Part shown: positions 41,375-51,392 of the stretch, one piece after another | Position numbering within the stretch: the stretch's first letter is position 1 | How the letters are laid out: every line of letters starts with the position of its first letter | Source: Actinacidiphila yeochonensis CN732 | GTDB taxonomy: Bacteria; Actinomycetota; Actinomycetes; Streptomycetales; Streptomycetaceae | NCBI RefSeq assembly: GCF_000745345.1 | Contig: NZ_JQNR01000004.1 | Span: 248,001 to 312,000 of the forward strand | DNA: 64,000 bases | Direction of reading: 5' to 3' | The notes under the pieces: generated by a model | Database searches by the model: none | What the model was told of the DNA's origin: nothing | Seen by the model: only the letters and a program-made list of their open reading frames with translations | Translations under genes and position numbers: made by a program

Positions 41375-43038
41375 CAGTGCAGACCTTCCGCGAGCGGACC
41401 CAGCGCGAGCGCCGGGAAGTAGGTGAGCCCGACCACGATGACGATCACCGCGGTCAGCAGGCCGACGAACTGCGGCCGGTGGGTGGGCAGGGTGCCGGCC
41501 GTGGCGGGCACCGGCTGCTGGCGGGCCAGCGAGCCGGCCAGCGCCAGCACGAAGACCATCGGCAGGAAGCGGCCCAGGATCATGGCCAGGCCCAGCGCGG
41601 TGTTGTACCAGTTCGTGTTCACCGACAGGCCGCCGAAGGCCGAGCCGTTGTTGTTGGCCGCGGAGGTGAAGGCGTACAGCACCTCGGAGAAGCCGTGCGG
41701 GCCGGAGTTGAGCATCCCGGCGCGCTCCCCGGGCAGCGCCATGGCCAGGCCGGCGCCGACCAGCACCACCGTCGGGGTGGTGAGGATGTACAGGGAGGCG
41801 AACTTCATCTCCCGGCCGCCGAGCTTCTTGCCCAGGTACTCGGGGGTCCGGCCGACCATCAGACCGGCCACGAAGACCGCGATGATCGCCAGCACGAGGA
41901 TGCCGTACAGGCCCGAACCGGTGCCGCCGGGCGCGATCTCACCCAGCATCATGTTGAAGATCGTCATACCGCCGCCGATGGGCGAGTACGAGTCGTGGAA
42001 GGAGTTGACCGCGCCCGTCGAGGTCAGCGTGGTGGAGGTGGCGAAGAGCGCCGACCCCCAGACGCCGATCCGCTGCTCCTTGCCCTCCAGCATGCCGCCG
42101 GCCGCGTGTCCGGCCTGGCTGCTGACGCTGTGCAGCTCGTTGACGGTGATCACCGCGACCGAGGCCGCCCAGATCAGGCCCATGACGGCCAGGATCGCGT
42201 AGCCCTGGCGCTTGTCGCCGACCATGCTGCCGAAGGTGCGCGGCAGGCAGACCGCCACCACCAGCAGCAGGTAGACCTCCAGCACGTTGGTGAACGCGTT
42301 GGGGTTCTCGAACGGGTGCGCGGAGTTGGCGTTGTAGAAGCCGCCGCCGTTGGTGCCCAGGAGCTTGATGACCTCCTGCGAGGCCACCGGGCCGCCCGTC
42401 ATGCTCTGGCTGCCGCCGGTGATGCTGTGGATCGCCTCCACACCGTGGAAGTTCTGCACCGTGCCGGCCGCGATCAGGACGATCGCGAAGACCACCGAGA
42501 TCGGCAGCAGCACCCGCAGCGTGATCCGGGTCAGGTCCACCCAGAAGTTGCCCACGCGGTCGGTGCGCTTGCGGGTGAAGCCGCGGATCAGCGCGGCCAC
42601 CACGGCGACGCCGACGGCCGCGGAGACGAAGTTCTGCACCGCCAGGCCGGCCATCTGCACCAGGTGGCCCATCGTCGTCTCACCCGAGTACGACTGCCAG
42701 TTGGTGTTGGCGACGAAGGAGGCGGCGGTGTTGAACGCCACCCCCGCCGGCACGTTCTTCATGCCCACGGACAGCAGCAGGTGGCTCTGGAACCGCTGGA
42801 GGGCGTAGAGGAACAGCATCGACAGCAGCGAGAACGCCAGCACGCTGCGCAGGTAGACCGGCCAGCGCTGGTCGGCGTCGCCGTCCACGCCGCCGATCCG
42901 GTACAGCACGCGCTCCACCCGCAGGTGCTTGGCGGAGGTCAGCACGCGGGCCATGTAGTCGCCCAGCGGCCGGTAGGACAGGGCCAGCACGGCCAGCAGA
43001 GCGAGGATCTGCAGCCAGCCGGCGAGGGTCTCGTTCAC
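41374..43038 (-). CDS. kdpA: Potassium-transporting ATPase subunit A (KdpA)
   Basis: K+-channel-like subunit of the pump, 554 residues with about ten helices. The selectivity-filter loops are visible, among them [40 protein letters not shown] and [20 protein letters not shown]. The GTG start shares one base with the kdpF TAG stop (TAGTG), a tight coupling. Confidence 0.97.
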
Positions 43039-43127
43039 TAGAACTTCTCCGGGTGGATCAGCGCCAGCACCAGGTAACCGATCAGGGCCACGGCACAGAC
43101 GAGTCCGACGATGTTCTGGGCGCTCAC
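43038..43127 (-). CDS. kdpF: KdpF small membrane subunit
   Basis: A 29-residue single-helix protein (starting [20 protein letters not shown], ending HPEKF) that stabilises the Kdp complex. The sequence matches the usual KdpF form: hydrophobic core, then ALIHPEKF. Its GTG overlaps the stop of the upstream 27-residue peptide as GTGA and its stop overlaps the kdpA start. Confidence 0.93.
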   Translation of the reverse strand: MSAQNIVGLVCAVALIGYLVLALIHPEKF

Positions 43128-43207
43128 AGCCGCTCCACCCCCTTGGCCACCAGGCCGATGACGGCGAAGACGGCGAGTGTGAGAAGGACGAAGATCAGGT
43201 CAGCCAT
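43124..43207 (-). CDS. 27-residue membrane peptide heading the kdp operon
   Basis: A single-helix peptide, [20 protein letters not shown] followed by AKGVERL, with a short basic/acidic C terminus. It is coupled to kdpF by a GTGA overlap. Similar tiny membrane proteins sit at this place in other actinobacterial kdp operons. A second KdpF-like stabilising role is a reasonable inference; nothing enzymatic is visible. Confidence 0.8.
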   Translation of the reverse strand: MADLIFVLLTLAVFAVIGLVAKGVERL

Positions 43208-43685
43208 GCGGGGTACCCCGGGCACTCGTTCGGTGGACGGAACCGCCTGCCGTGCCGTCGACGCACTCCGTTCCGGCAAGGCGGTGCCGGCCTCTGGGGG
43301 CCGGCCCACCCACTACATCTCGGCCACGGCCCGGCAGCCCTCGGCGTTAGCGCCTTCCTGACGCGCCCCGAACGCCCTTGACACGGCCTTGACGCGCCCG
43401 TCCGCGCGGCCTGGGGCGGCTACGGTGCGTAGGCTGGCCGGCGAAGGACCCGCCACGCCCCCGCGCGGCGGCCGGAAACCGCTCTCGGAACCGTCCCTCC
43501 GCCGTCCCCCGGCAGCCGCCGGAGGCGTGTGGTAGTGGTTCGGCCCGGGACGGGTAGGCGCCCCCGCCGGAGCCGGAACGGGAGCGATCTTGACGCGACG
43601 GTGACCGAGTGCGCCTGAGTACAACCGACAGTGACCAAGACTGCGACCGACCGAGACCGACTCAGACCGTGAGGAGAAGGCGCCG
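43208..43685. promoter_or_regulatory. Divergent control region between the kdp operon and the APC transporter
   Basis: A 478-base gap without a gene. It contains GGCGTTAGCGCC at 43341-43352 (inverted repeat), a GCCGGCC/GGCCGGC hairpin near 43288-43307 within the probable kdp leader, and from 43600 to 43673 many irregular copies of GACCGA/GACCAA immediately before the transporter. Promoters for both sides must lie here, but no clear -10/-35 pair was found. No c-di-AMP riboswitch was recognised. Confidence 0.35.
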
Positions 43686-45638
43686 ATGACCGCCGACGCC
43701 GCCGAACCCCACCGCCTGCGCGCCTGGCTGCTGGAGGGGCTGACCGACATGGGCCGCCAGCCCGTCGGCCCGCCCCCGGCCAAGGCCGAGGTACCCGCCC
43801 ACGAGGGCCAGCGCTGGTGGCGGGTGATGTGCCTCACCGGCGTCGACTACTTCTCCACCCTCGGCTACCAGCCCGGCATCGCCGCCCTGGCCGCCGGGCT
43901 GCTGTCGCCCATCGCCACCCTGGTGCTGGTCCTCGTCACCCTGGCCGGGGCGCTGCCGGTCTACCGGCGGGTGGCCGTGGAGAGCCCGCACGGCGAGGGC
44001 TCCATCGCCATGCTGGAGCGGCTGCTGTCCTTCTGGAAGGGCAAGCTCTTCGTGCTGGCGCTGCTCGGCTTCGCCGCCACCGACTTCCTCATCACCATGA
44101 CCCTGTCGGCCGCCGACGCCTCCACCCACCTGGTGGAGAACCCGCACTTCAACGCCGCCCTGCACAGCCACCAGATGCTCATCACGCTGCTGCTGCTGGC
44201 GCTGCTCGGCGCGGTCTTCCTCAAGGGCTTCCTGGAGGCCATCGGGGTGGCCTTCGTCCTCGTCGGCATCTACCTGGTGCTCAACGTGGTCGTCGTCGTG
44301 GACGGCCTCTACCACGTGGTCTCCGCGCCGCAGCTGGTCACCGACTGGCGGCACGGCCTGACCACCGAACGGGGCAGCGTCGCCACCATGATCGGCGTGT
44401 CCCTGCTGATCTTCCCCAAGCTGGCCCTGGGCATGTCCGGCTTCGAGACCGGCGTCGCGGTGATGCCGCACGTCAAGGGCGACCTCGGGGACACCGAGGC
44501 GCACCCGAAGGGCCGCATCCGCGACACCCGCAAGCTGCTCACCACCGCCGCGCTCATCATGAGCTGCTTCCTCATCACCACCAGCTTCATCACCACGGTG
44601 CTGATCCCGAAGCCCGAGTTCCAGGCCGGCGGCAAGGCCAACGGCCGCGCCCTGGCCTACCTCGCGCACACCTACCTCGGCTCCGCCTTCGGCACCGTCT
44701 ACGACTTCTCCACCATCGCCATCCTGTGGTTCGCCGGCGCCTCCGCGATGGCCGGCCTGCTCAGCCTCATGCCGCGCTACCTGCCCCGCTACGGCATGGC
44801 CCCGCACTGGGCGCGCGCGGTGCGGCCCATGGTGCTGGTCTTCATCCTGGTCGCGTTCCTGGTCACCTGGATCTTCGACGCCAGCGTGGACAAGCAGGGC
44901 GGCGCCTACGCCACCGGCGTCCTGGTCCTGATGAGCTCCGCCGCCATCGCGGTGACGATCTCCTCCCGGCGGTCCGGCCGGCGCCGCTGGGCGATCGGCT
45001 TCGGCGTCATCGCGGTGGTCTTCGTCTACACCACCGTGGACAACATCGTGGAGCGGCCCGACGGCGTCAAGATCGGCGCCTGCTTCATCGCCGGCATCGT
45101 CCTGGTGTCGCTGCTGTCCCGGCTGGCCCGCAGCTTCGAGCTGCGCGTCACCAGCGTGGAGCTCGACCCGATGGCGGAACGGTTCGTCCGCGACGTGGCC
45201 AGCCGCCGGGTGCGGCTCATCGCCAACGAGCCGGACCGCCGCGACGAGGCCGAGTACCGCGACAAGGCCCGCCAGATGCGTGCCGACAACGACATCCCGG
45301 CCGAGGACGACCTGGTCTTCGTCGAGGTGACGGTCGGCGACCCGTCCGAGTTCGAGTCCGCGCTGACCGTCCGCGGCGAGGTGCTGCACGGGCGCTTCCG
45401 GGTGCTGGTGCTGGAGAGCGCCACGGTGCCCAACGCGCTGGCCGCGCTGCTGCTGCACATCCGCGACACCACCGGCAGCTCGCCGCACATCTACTTCGAG
45501 TGGACCGAGGGCAACCCGCTGGCCAACCTGACCCGGTTCTTCCTCTTCGGGCACGGCGAGGTCGCCCCCGTCACCCGCGAGGTGCTGCGCGAGGCCGAGC
45601 CGGACCGGTCCCGCCGCCCGCACGTGCACGCGGGCTGA
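43686..45638 (+). CDS. APC-superfamily transporter linked to kdp (possible potassium or amino-acid permease)
   Basis: A 650-residue integral membrane protein with about twelve helices (residues 60-480) and a 160-residue soluble C-terminal domain. Landmarks are [40 protein letters not shown] and the C-terminal [20 protein letters not shown]. Position between the kdp operon and kdpDE, and the membrane-plus-cytoplasmic-domain plan, suggest K+ uptake, as in KimA-like APC members. The family also transports amino acids, so the substrate stays open. The ATG has GAGGAGAAGG seven or more bases upstream. Confidence 0.72.
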   Translation: MTADAAEPHRLRAWLLEGLTDMGRQPVGPPPAKAEVPAHEGQRWWRVMCLTGVDYFSTLGYQPGIAALAAGLLSPIATLVLVLVTLAGALPVYRRVAVESPHGEGSIAMLERLLSFWKGKLFVLALLGFAATDFLITMTLSAADASTHLVENPHFNAALHSHQMLITLLLLALLGAVFLKGFLEAIGVAFVLVGIYLVLNVVVVVDGLYHVVSAPQLVTDWRHGLTTERGSVATMIGVSLLIFPKLALGMSGFETGVAVMPHVKGDLGDTEAHPKGRIRDTRKLLTTAALIMSCFLITTSFITTVLIPKPEFQAGGKANGRALAYLAHTYLGSAFGTVYDFSTIAILWFAGASAMAGLLSLMPRYLPRYGMAPHWARAVRPMVLVFILVAFLVTWIFDASVDKQGGAYATGVLVLMSSAAIAVTISSRRSGRRRWAIGFGVIAVVFVYTTVDNIVERPDGVKIGACFIAGIVLVSLLSRLARSFELRVTSVELDPMAERFVRDVASRRVRLIANEPDRRDEAEYRDKARQMRADNDIPAEDDLVFVEVTVGDPSEFESALTVRGEVLHGRFRVLVLESATVPNALAALLLHIRDTTGSSPHIYFEWTEGNPLANLTRFFLFGHGEVAPVTREVLREAEPDRSRRPHVHAG

Positions 45639-45653
45639 GGCGGTGCGGGCGGG

Positions 45654-45721
45654 CCGGGATCGGGTCCGGGATCGGGACCAGGTCGCGGATCGGAATCGGG
45701 TCCCGGATCGGGATCGGGATC
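45654..45721. repeat. GATCGGG repeats between convergent genes
   Basis: The 87-base gap between the transporter and kdpE stops is filled with imperfect GGGATCGGG units (about eight GATCGG or GATCGGG copies), on the plus strand rich in GGG runs. It could form a G-quadruplex or act as a transcription barrier between convergent genes. It has no coding sense. Confidence 0.65.
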
Positions 45722-45725
45722 GCCG

Positions 45726-46415
45726 TCACGGCAGGAAGCGGTAGCCCAGGCCCGGCTCGGTGACCAGGTGGCGCGGCGCCGACGGTTCCGGCTCCAGCTT
45801 CCGGCGCAGGCCCGCCATGTAGATCCGCAGGTAGTTGGTGCGCTTGACGTACTGCCCGCCCCACACCTCCGTCAGCAGGTCCCGCCCGGTGACCAGCCGT
45901 TCCGGGTTGCGCAGCAGCATCGCCAGCAGCCGCCACTCGGTCGGTGTCAGGTGCACCGCCGGCTCCTGCGGGTCACCGCCCGCCCGGGTCACCCGGTAGG
46001 CCCGCAGGTCCACCGTGAAGGCGCCGACGTCCACCCGGTCCGGCGTGTCCGTGCCGGCCGGCCGGCGCAGCACCGCGCGCAGCCGGGCGGCCAGCTCCTC
46101 CACCGCGAACGGCTTGACGAGGTAGTCGTCGGCGCCCGCGTCCAGCGCCGCCACCCGGGAGTCCACGCCCGTCCGGCCGGACATCACCAGCACCGGCACG
46201 CTGCTCCACGCCCGCAGCGACTGGAGCACCTCCAGGCCGTCCAGGTCCGGCAGGCCCAGGTCGAGCAGCACCGCGTCCGGACGGCGGCCGGCCGCCAGCC
46301 GCAGGGCGGTGCCGGCGTCCGAGGCGGTCACCACCGCGAAGGAGCGGCGTGCCAGGGTCGTACGCAGCACCCGCAGCATGGTGGCGTCGTCGTCGACGAC
46401 CAGGACGGACGTCAT
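45726..46415 (-). CDS. kdpE: KdpE response regulator paired with KdpD
   Basis: OmpR-family regulator, 229 residues, partner of the sensor kinase upstream. The receiver has VVDDDATM, phospho-acceptor D in LLDLGLPDLDGLEVLQSLRA, and K in YLVKPFAVEELAARL. The winged helix ends YVKRTNYLRIYMAGLRRKLE and VTEPGLGYRFLP. The ATG has GAGGAG upstream and overlaps the inferred kdpD stop (TGATG). A longer frame to 46640 is the kdpD tail in another frame. Confidence 0.93.
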   Translation of the reverse strand: MTSVLVVDDDATMLRVLRTTLARRSFAVVTASDAGTALRLAAGRRPDAVLLDLGLPDLDGLEVLQSLRAWSSVPVLVMSGRTGVDSRVAALDAGADDYLVKPFAVEELAARLRAVLRRPAGTDTPDRVDVGAFTVDLRAYRVTRAGGDPQEPAVHLTPTEWRLLAMLLRNPERLVTGRDLLTEVWGGQYVKRTNYLRIYMAGLRRKLEPEPSAPRHLVTEPGLGYRFLP

Positions 46416-49374
46416 CAGGACTCCTCGGCGGCGGGCCCCGTCCCGGGCCGCTCCGGCGCATCCGGCGGCGGAACGGCGGCGGGGCGCTCGGCCGCGGCGG
46501 GCGAGGCAGGGGCGGTGGACGTGGCCGGCACGGCGCCGGGGCGCCCAGGCCGGGGAGCGCGGCCTCCGGGCAGTCCGGGTCGTCCGGGTCGTCCGGGTCG
46601 TCCGGGCGGACGTCTCCGGGGTCGGTGTGCCGGGCGGCACGCTGTAGCGCGCCCTGGCCCTGCGCGGGGAGCGGCGGCGGGGGCGCGGCCGGCAGCGAGA
46701 GCACCATCGTCAGGCCCCCGCCGGGCGTGTCCTCGGGCGTCAGCGTGCCGTGCATCGCCTCCGTCAGCCCGCGCGACAACGCCAGGCCCAGCCCCAGGCC
46801 GGTGCTGTTGTCGTTGTCGCCCATCCGCTGGAACGGCTCGAAGGCCCGCTCCCGGCCGGCCGCCGGCAGCCCCGGCCCCCGGTCCACCACCCGCAGTTCC
46901 ACCCGGTCGCCCAGCGCGCTGGCGGTGAGCACCACCGGCCGGCCGGGCGGGGCGTGCCGGACGGCGTTGCTCAGCAGGTTCGCGATCACCCGCTCCAGCA
47001 GCGGCGGGTCGGCCAGCACCGCGGGCGCCTCCTCCAGCCCGTGCGTGTCGACCTCCTCCGCGTCCGAGGGCAGCGCCTCCAGCGCGGCCGGCAGCACCTC
47101 CTCCAGCGCCGTGGCCCGCAGCCGCAGTTGGAGCGCCCCCGCCTGGAGCCGGCTCATGTCCAGCAGGTTGTCCACCAGCCGGCTCAGCCGGGCCAGCGAC
47201 TCCTCGGCCGTGGCCAGCAGCTCCTCGCGGTCCTCGGCGGAGAAGTCCACGTCCTGGCTGCGCAGCGAGCTGACCGCCGCCCAGCCCACCGCGAGCGGCG
47301 TCCGCAGGTCATGGCTGACCGCGGCCAGCAGCGCGGTGCGCATCCGGTCGGCCGCCTTCACCGGCTCGACCTCGGCGACCGCCTCCGCCAGCCGGGCCCG
47401 CTCGGCCGCCGCCGCCACGTGCGCGGCGAACGCGGCCAGCACCCGCTGGTCCGAGGAGGACAGGGTGCGGCCGCGCAGCACCAGCTCCAGGCCGGAGCCG
47501 GCGGCCACCCGCACCACCGCGGCGCCGTCCGCCTCCGGGAGGTCGCCGCCGGGCTCCACCAGTTCGGCGCTCTCCATGCCGAACGCCTCCCGGGCCCGCT
47601 CCAGCAGCGAGGGCAGCACGTCGCCGCCGCGGACGATGCTGCCGGCCAGCGAGGAGAGCGTCTCGGCCTCCGCGGTGGCCCGCGCGGCCCGCCGCGACAG
47701 CCGCAGCGAACGGTCCACCACCGCCGCGACCGTCCCCGCCACCACCGCGAACACCACCAGGGCCAGGATGTTGTTGGGCTCGGCGATGGTGAACCGGCCC
47801 ACCGGCGTGATGAAGTAGTAGTTGAGCAGCAGCGACGCCGTCACCGACGCCACCACCGCCGACACCACCCCGCCGAAGCACGCCACGCCCACCACGGCCA
47901 GCAGGTAGAGCAGCGCCTCGCTCGTCAGGTTGAGGCTGCCGCGGTCGCTGGCCAGCGCCATGGTGAGCACCACCGGCAGCACCAGCCCGGTCGCGGGACC
48001 GGCGAACAGCCGCCACGAGGTCAGCGTGCGGCGCCGCGAGGGCAGCAGTCTCCCGTGGTTGGCCCGCTCGTGGGTCACCATGTGCACGTCGATCTCGGCG
48101 GAGCGGCCGACGGTCGTCTCGCCGATGCCGCGGCCGACCAGCCGCTCCCACCGGCGGCGGCTCGACGTGCCCAGTACCAGCTGGGTGGCGCCGGCCGCCT
48201 TGGCGAACTCCAGCAGCGCGGAGGGCACGTCGTCCCCGACCACCGAGTGGTAGCTGCCGCCCAGGCTCTCCACCAGCTGCCGCTGCCGGGCCAGCGCGGC
48301 GGGGGAGGAGCCGACGGCCAGGCCGTCGCTGCGGGCCACGTGCACGGCCAGCAGGTCGCCGCCGGCCGAGCGGTCGGCGATCCGGGCCGCCCGGCGGATC
48401 AGCGTGCCGCCCTCGGGGCCGCCGGTCAGCGCGACCACCACCCGTTCCTTGGTCTCCCACACCCGCCCTATGCCGTGCTCGCTGCGGTACCGGTGCAGCG
48501 CCTCGTCCACCCGTCCGGCCACCCACAGCAGCGCCAGCTCCCGCAGGGCGGTCAGGTTGCCGATCCGGAAGTAGTTGGCGAGGGCCGCGTCGACCTTCTC
48601 GGCGGAGTAGACGTTGCCGTGCGCCAGCCGCCGGCGCAGCGCCTCGGCCGGCATGTCCACCAGCTCGATCTGCTCCGCCCGCCGCACCACCTCGTCCGGC
48701 ACGGTCTCCCGCTGCGGCACCTCGGTGATCTTCTCGACGACGTCGTTGACCGACTCCAGGTGCTGGATGTTGACCGTCGTCACCACGTCGATGCCGGCCG
48801 CCAGCAGCGTCTCCACGTCCTGCCAGCGCTTGGCGTTGCGGCCGCCCGGCGGGTTGGAGTGCGGCAGCTCGTCCACCAGCGCGATCTCCGGCCGGCGTTC
48901 GAGCACCGCGTCGAGGTCCATCTCGGTGACGGTGGTGCCGCGGTACTCGCGGACCGCCCGCGGGACCACCTCAAGGCCCTCCAGCATCGCCAGGGTGCGC
49001 TCGCGCTTGTGGCACTCCACGAACGCCACCACCACGTCGGTGCCGCGGGCGATCCGGCGGTGTCCCTCGTCCAGCATCCGGTACGTCTTGCCGACGCCCG
49101 GCGCCGCGCCCAGGAACACCTTCAGCCGGCCGCGCCGGGACCGCTGCGGGACGGGCGTGAGCAGCTCGGACACCCTCCGGGCCTGCTCCAGCGCCTGTTC
49201 GTGCGCCTGCTCGTACGACTGGCCGGCCGACCGGTTCAGCGGCTGTGCCGGAGCGGCTCCGGCCGTGCGGGGCGTGCCCGTGCCGGGGGCCGACTCGTCG
49301 GGGCGGTCAGGGCCCGAGGGGCCCGAGGGGCCCGAGGGGCCCGAGGGAGCGGAGGAGGCGGAAGCGGCGGCCAT
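46415..49374 (-). CDS. kdpD: KdpD osmosensitive potassium sensor histidine kinase (tail frameshifted)
   Basis: Membrane kinase controlling kdp. After a repetitive Gly-Pro-Ser N terminus come the KdpD domain (KVFLGAAPGVGKTYRMLDEG, ALVDELPHSNPPGGRNAKRW), a universal-stress-protein domain (VVALTGGPEGGTLIRRAARI), four transmembrane helices, a GAF-like region and the kinase core (H-box AAVSHDLRTPLAV; ATP site VIANLLSNAVRHAPPGRPVV and DRGPGLPAAGRERAFEPFQR). After the core (STGLGLGLALSRGLTEAMHG) the frame runs on antisense-like through kdpE to 45973. A neighbouring frame reads naturally (AVPATSTAPASPAAAERPAA) to a TGA overlapping the kdpE ATG. The break is near 46530-46570; total length is two bases over a multiple of three. 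ATG 49374 has GGGAGG upstream. Confidence 0.9.
46575..46610. repeat. 9-bp tandem repeat in the kdpD tail
   Basis: Four copies of GTCCGGGTC (the last slightly changed) encode an Asp-Pro-Asp repeat at the C-terminal end of KdpD, close to the apparent frameshift. Confidence 0.8.
49313..49348. repeat. 9-bp tandem repeat at the kdpD start
   Basis: Four copies of CCCGAGGGG encode the Gly-Pro-Ser repeat near residues 10-20 of KdpD. Length variation between strains is likely. The divergent gap 49375-49762 (388 bases) further holds a 12-base duplication (GGGCCGGCGAAC) near 49664-49687 and no recognised gene. Confidence 0.75.
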
Positions 49375-49762
49375 GGAGGGGCCTCCCGGGGCGGGGCCTG
49401 TGCGGACGATCATCACGTCCAAGCAACCCCGCGCCGGCCCCGCGCGACCAGAGTGTTGACGCTTTCCTGCCGCCTCGCCCCGGCACCTTGACGCTCTCTT
49501 GACGTGGCGTCGGCTCGCGTGCCCGGAGGGCCTTGCCCCGGCGGTCCTGCGGGGCGGTCGCGGGTGGCCGAGGGGTACGCCGCCCGGCCGTCGTCCCGGC
49601 GGGGCAGCCGGACCGGGCGGACCCACGCGCGGACGTACGGGAAGCGTGCGGGACGGCGTACAGGGCCGGCGAACGGGCCGGCGAACGGGGTGGCGGACGG
49701 GTGGCGCGGGCGGCCGCGAAAAGGAGCGGAGCCACCAACCGTGATGATCATAGGATCGGCGG

Positions 49763-50623
49763 ATGGACGTCGTCTCGCTCGGGTACCGGACGGATCTGAT
49801 GCTGCGGCGGATGGCCGGCGCCGCCGTCACCGACCAGGGCTCGTACCTGGCCGTGCGCACACCGGCCAACCCGGGCTTCTGGTGGGGGAACTTCCTCCTC
49901 CACCCCGAGCCGCCGCTCCCGGGCGACGCGCGCCGGTGGGCGGAGCGGTTCGCCGCCGAGTTCCCCGGCGCCGCCCACCTCGCCATCGGCGTGGACGGCA
50001 CACGGGGCGCGACGGGCGACCCCGCCGAGCTCGAACGGCTCGGCGTGACGGTCGAGACGCTGACCGTCCTGACGGCGGACCGGCTGGCGCCGCCGGCCCG
50101 CCCGGCCCCCGGCGCCGTCCTCCGCCCACTGGCCGGCGACGACGACTGGGCGCAGGCCGTTGAGCTGAACCTCGCCTGTGCCGAGGGCCCGACGGGACCC
50201 TCGGCACAGGCGAACCACCGGCTCTTCGCCGAACGGCGGACGGCCGAGGCCCGCGCGCTGTGCGAGGCCGGGCACGGAGCCTGGTTCGGCGCCTTCGCCG
50301 ACGGCCGGCTGCTCGCCGGGGCGGGGCTGTTCGGCGACGGCGGCGGGCTCGCGCGCTTCCAGAACGTCGAGACCCACCCGGACGTCCGGCGCCGCGGGCT
50401 GGCCACGCACCTCGTGCACCATGCCGGCGGCTGGGGGCTCGGGGCGTTCGGCGCCCGCGCCACCCTGGTGATCGTCGCCGACCCCGACCCCGACCACCAC
50501 GCCATCGGCGTCTACCGCGCCCTCGGCTTCGCCGACGCCGAGCAGCAGGTGCAGCTGACCCGCCCACCCGCGCCCGCCGTCTCCACCGAGCCTGCCGTCT
50601 CCGCCGCGTCCGAGCGGCCCTGA
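49763..50623 (+). CDS. GNAT-family N-acetyltransferase
   Basis: A 286-residue protein whose C-terminal half is a GNAT domain: FADGRLLAGAGLFGDGGGLA, then the acetyl-CoA loop RFQNVETHPDVRRRGLATHL and the final YRALGFADAEQQVQL strand. The N-terminal 110 residues (FWWGNFLLHPEPPLPGDARR) resemble the extra domain of a streptomycete subfamily. The substrate is unknown. The ATG has AGGATC nine bases upstream. A 16-bp perfect inverted repeat lies inside the gene at 50172-50213. Confidence 0.85.
   Translation: MDVVSLGYRTDLMLRRMAGAAVTDQGSYLAVRTPANPGFWWGNFLLHPEPPLPGDARRWAERFAAEFPGAAHLAIGVDGTRGATGDPAELERLGVTVETLTVLTADRLAPPARPAPGAVLRPLAGDDDWAQAVELNLACAEGPTGPSAQANHRLFAERRTAEARALCEAGHGAWFGAFADGRLLAGAGLFGDGGGLARFQNVETHPDVRRRGLATHLVHHAGGWGLGAFGARATLVIVADPDPDHHAIGVYRALGFADAEQQVQLTRPPAPAVSTEPAVSAASERP
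50172..50213. repeat. Perfect 16-bp inverted repeat inside the acetyltransferase gene
   Basis: TCGCCTGTGCCGAGGG (50172-50187) and CCCTCGGCACAGGCGA (50198-50213) are exact complements with a 10-base loop. They encode ACAEGPTGPSAQA, a segment of weak similarity between the two protein halves. The RNA would form a very stable hairpin in mid-gene. Confidence 0.85.
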
Positions 50624-50679
50624 GCGCGGCGGCCGGCCGGCGTCGTCAACCTCCCATCCCGGCCGCGCCCTCTCCTCCG

Positions 50680-50720
50680 CGTAACCGACTTGCGCCGAGG
50701 CCGGGTTACGTGGTCAATAG
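50680..50720 (+). promoter_or_regulatory. Promoter/operator candidate for the DUF6232 pair
   Basis: CGTAACC (50680-50686) and GGTTACG (50704-50710) form an inverted repeat with a 17-base spacer, overlapping a possible TTGCGC -35 and CAATAG -10 (50715-50720). It lies 55 bases before the first gene of the pair. Confidence 0.4.
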
Positions 50721-50774
50721 CCTCACCAAACCCATCGGAAACCGCCCGCGAACCGCTCGACCTCAGGGGGATTC

Positions 50775-51392
50775 ATGGCAACGACGGAACCTCCGGGGCA
50801 CTTCGACGTGCCTCCGCCGCCGACCGCGCCGCCGGCCGCACCGCCCGTGTTCGCGCCCAGCGTCGACCTGATGGTCAGCAAGCGGCTGCTCTGGGTCGGG
50901 GGTGCCTGCTACCCGCTGGAGAACGTCGCGCGAGTGCACACCCTCACCATCCATCCCCGGCGCAAGGAGGCGGTGGTCCTCTTCCTCAGGAGAAGCGTGA
51001 TCATCGCGGCCGTGACCATCGCCCTCACCATCATCGGCGGCCTGACCTTCCTGGGGAGCCGGGACGCGGGCAGCGGACTGCTCACCCTCGTCTACCTCGG
51101 GGCGGCGGCCGCCGGGGTCTACTCCCTCGTGGAGATGATCCAGGTCCTCACCGCCCAGCCGCACTTCGTGCTGGCCGTCGAGACCGCCGGTCCGTCCCAG
51201 GCGGTGGTGACCAGCCGGAACCCGCAGCTGCTGAACCAGCTCGTCCGGCAGATCGCCGACGCCATCGAGAACCCCGAGGCCCAGTTCCAGGTGACGGTGG
51301 AGAGCATCTCGTTCAGCCCGAAGCACTACTACTTCGGGGACAACGTCAACATGTACGGGGGCAGCGGCAACGTGGGAATGGCGGGGGCATGA
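50775..51392 (+). CDS. DUF6232-family membrane protein with C-terminal GDNVNMYGG motif
   Basis: A 205-residue protein of unknown function. Residues 1-30 are Pro/Ala-rich. The core (VSKRLLWVGGACYPLENVAR, then VHTLTIHPRRKEAVVLFLRR) is typical of DUF6232. Two transmembrane helices follow (VIIAAVTIALTIIGGLTFLG and LLTLVYLGAAAAGVYSLVEM), then a soluble domain. The last 20 residues, YYFGDNVNMYGGSGNVGMAG, nearly repeat the N terminus of the next gene product. The stop overlaps the next ATG as ATGA. The shared motif and coupling imply that the two proteins work together; self-assembly by the motif is inference. Confidence 0.82.
   Translation: MATTEPPGHFDVPPPPTAPPAAPPVFAPSVDLMVSKRLLWVGGACYPLENVARVHTLTIHPRRKEAVVLFLRRSVIIAAVTIALTIIGGLTFLGSRDAGSGLLTLVYLGAAAAGVYSLVEMIQVLTAQPHFVLAVETAGPSQAVVTSRNPQLLNQLVRQIADAIENPEAQFQVTVESISFSPKHYYFGDNVNMYGGSGNVGMAGA

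Noticed and set aside
43208..43685. c-di-AMP (ydaO-type) riboswitch before the kdp or transporter genes
   Set aside because: It was considered because of the potassium genes, but no conserved core of that riboswitch could be recognised by eye.
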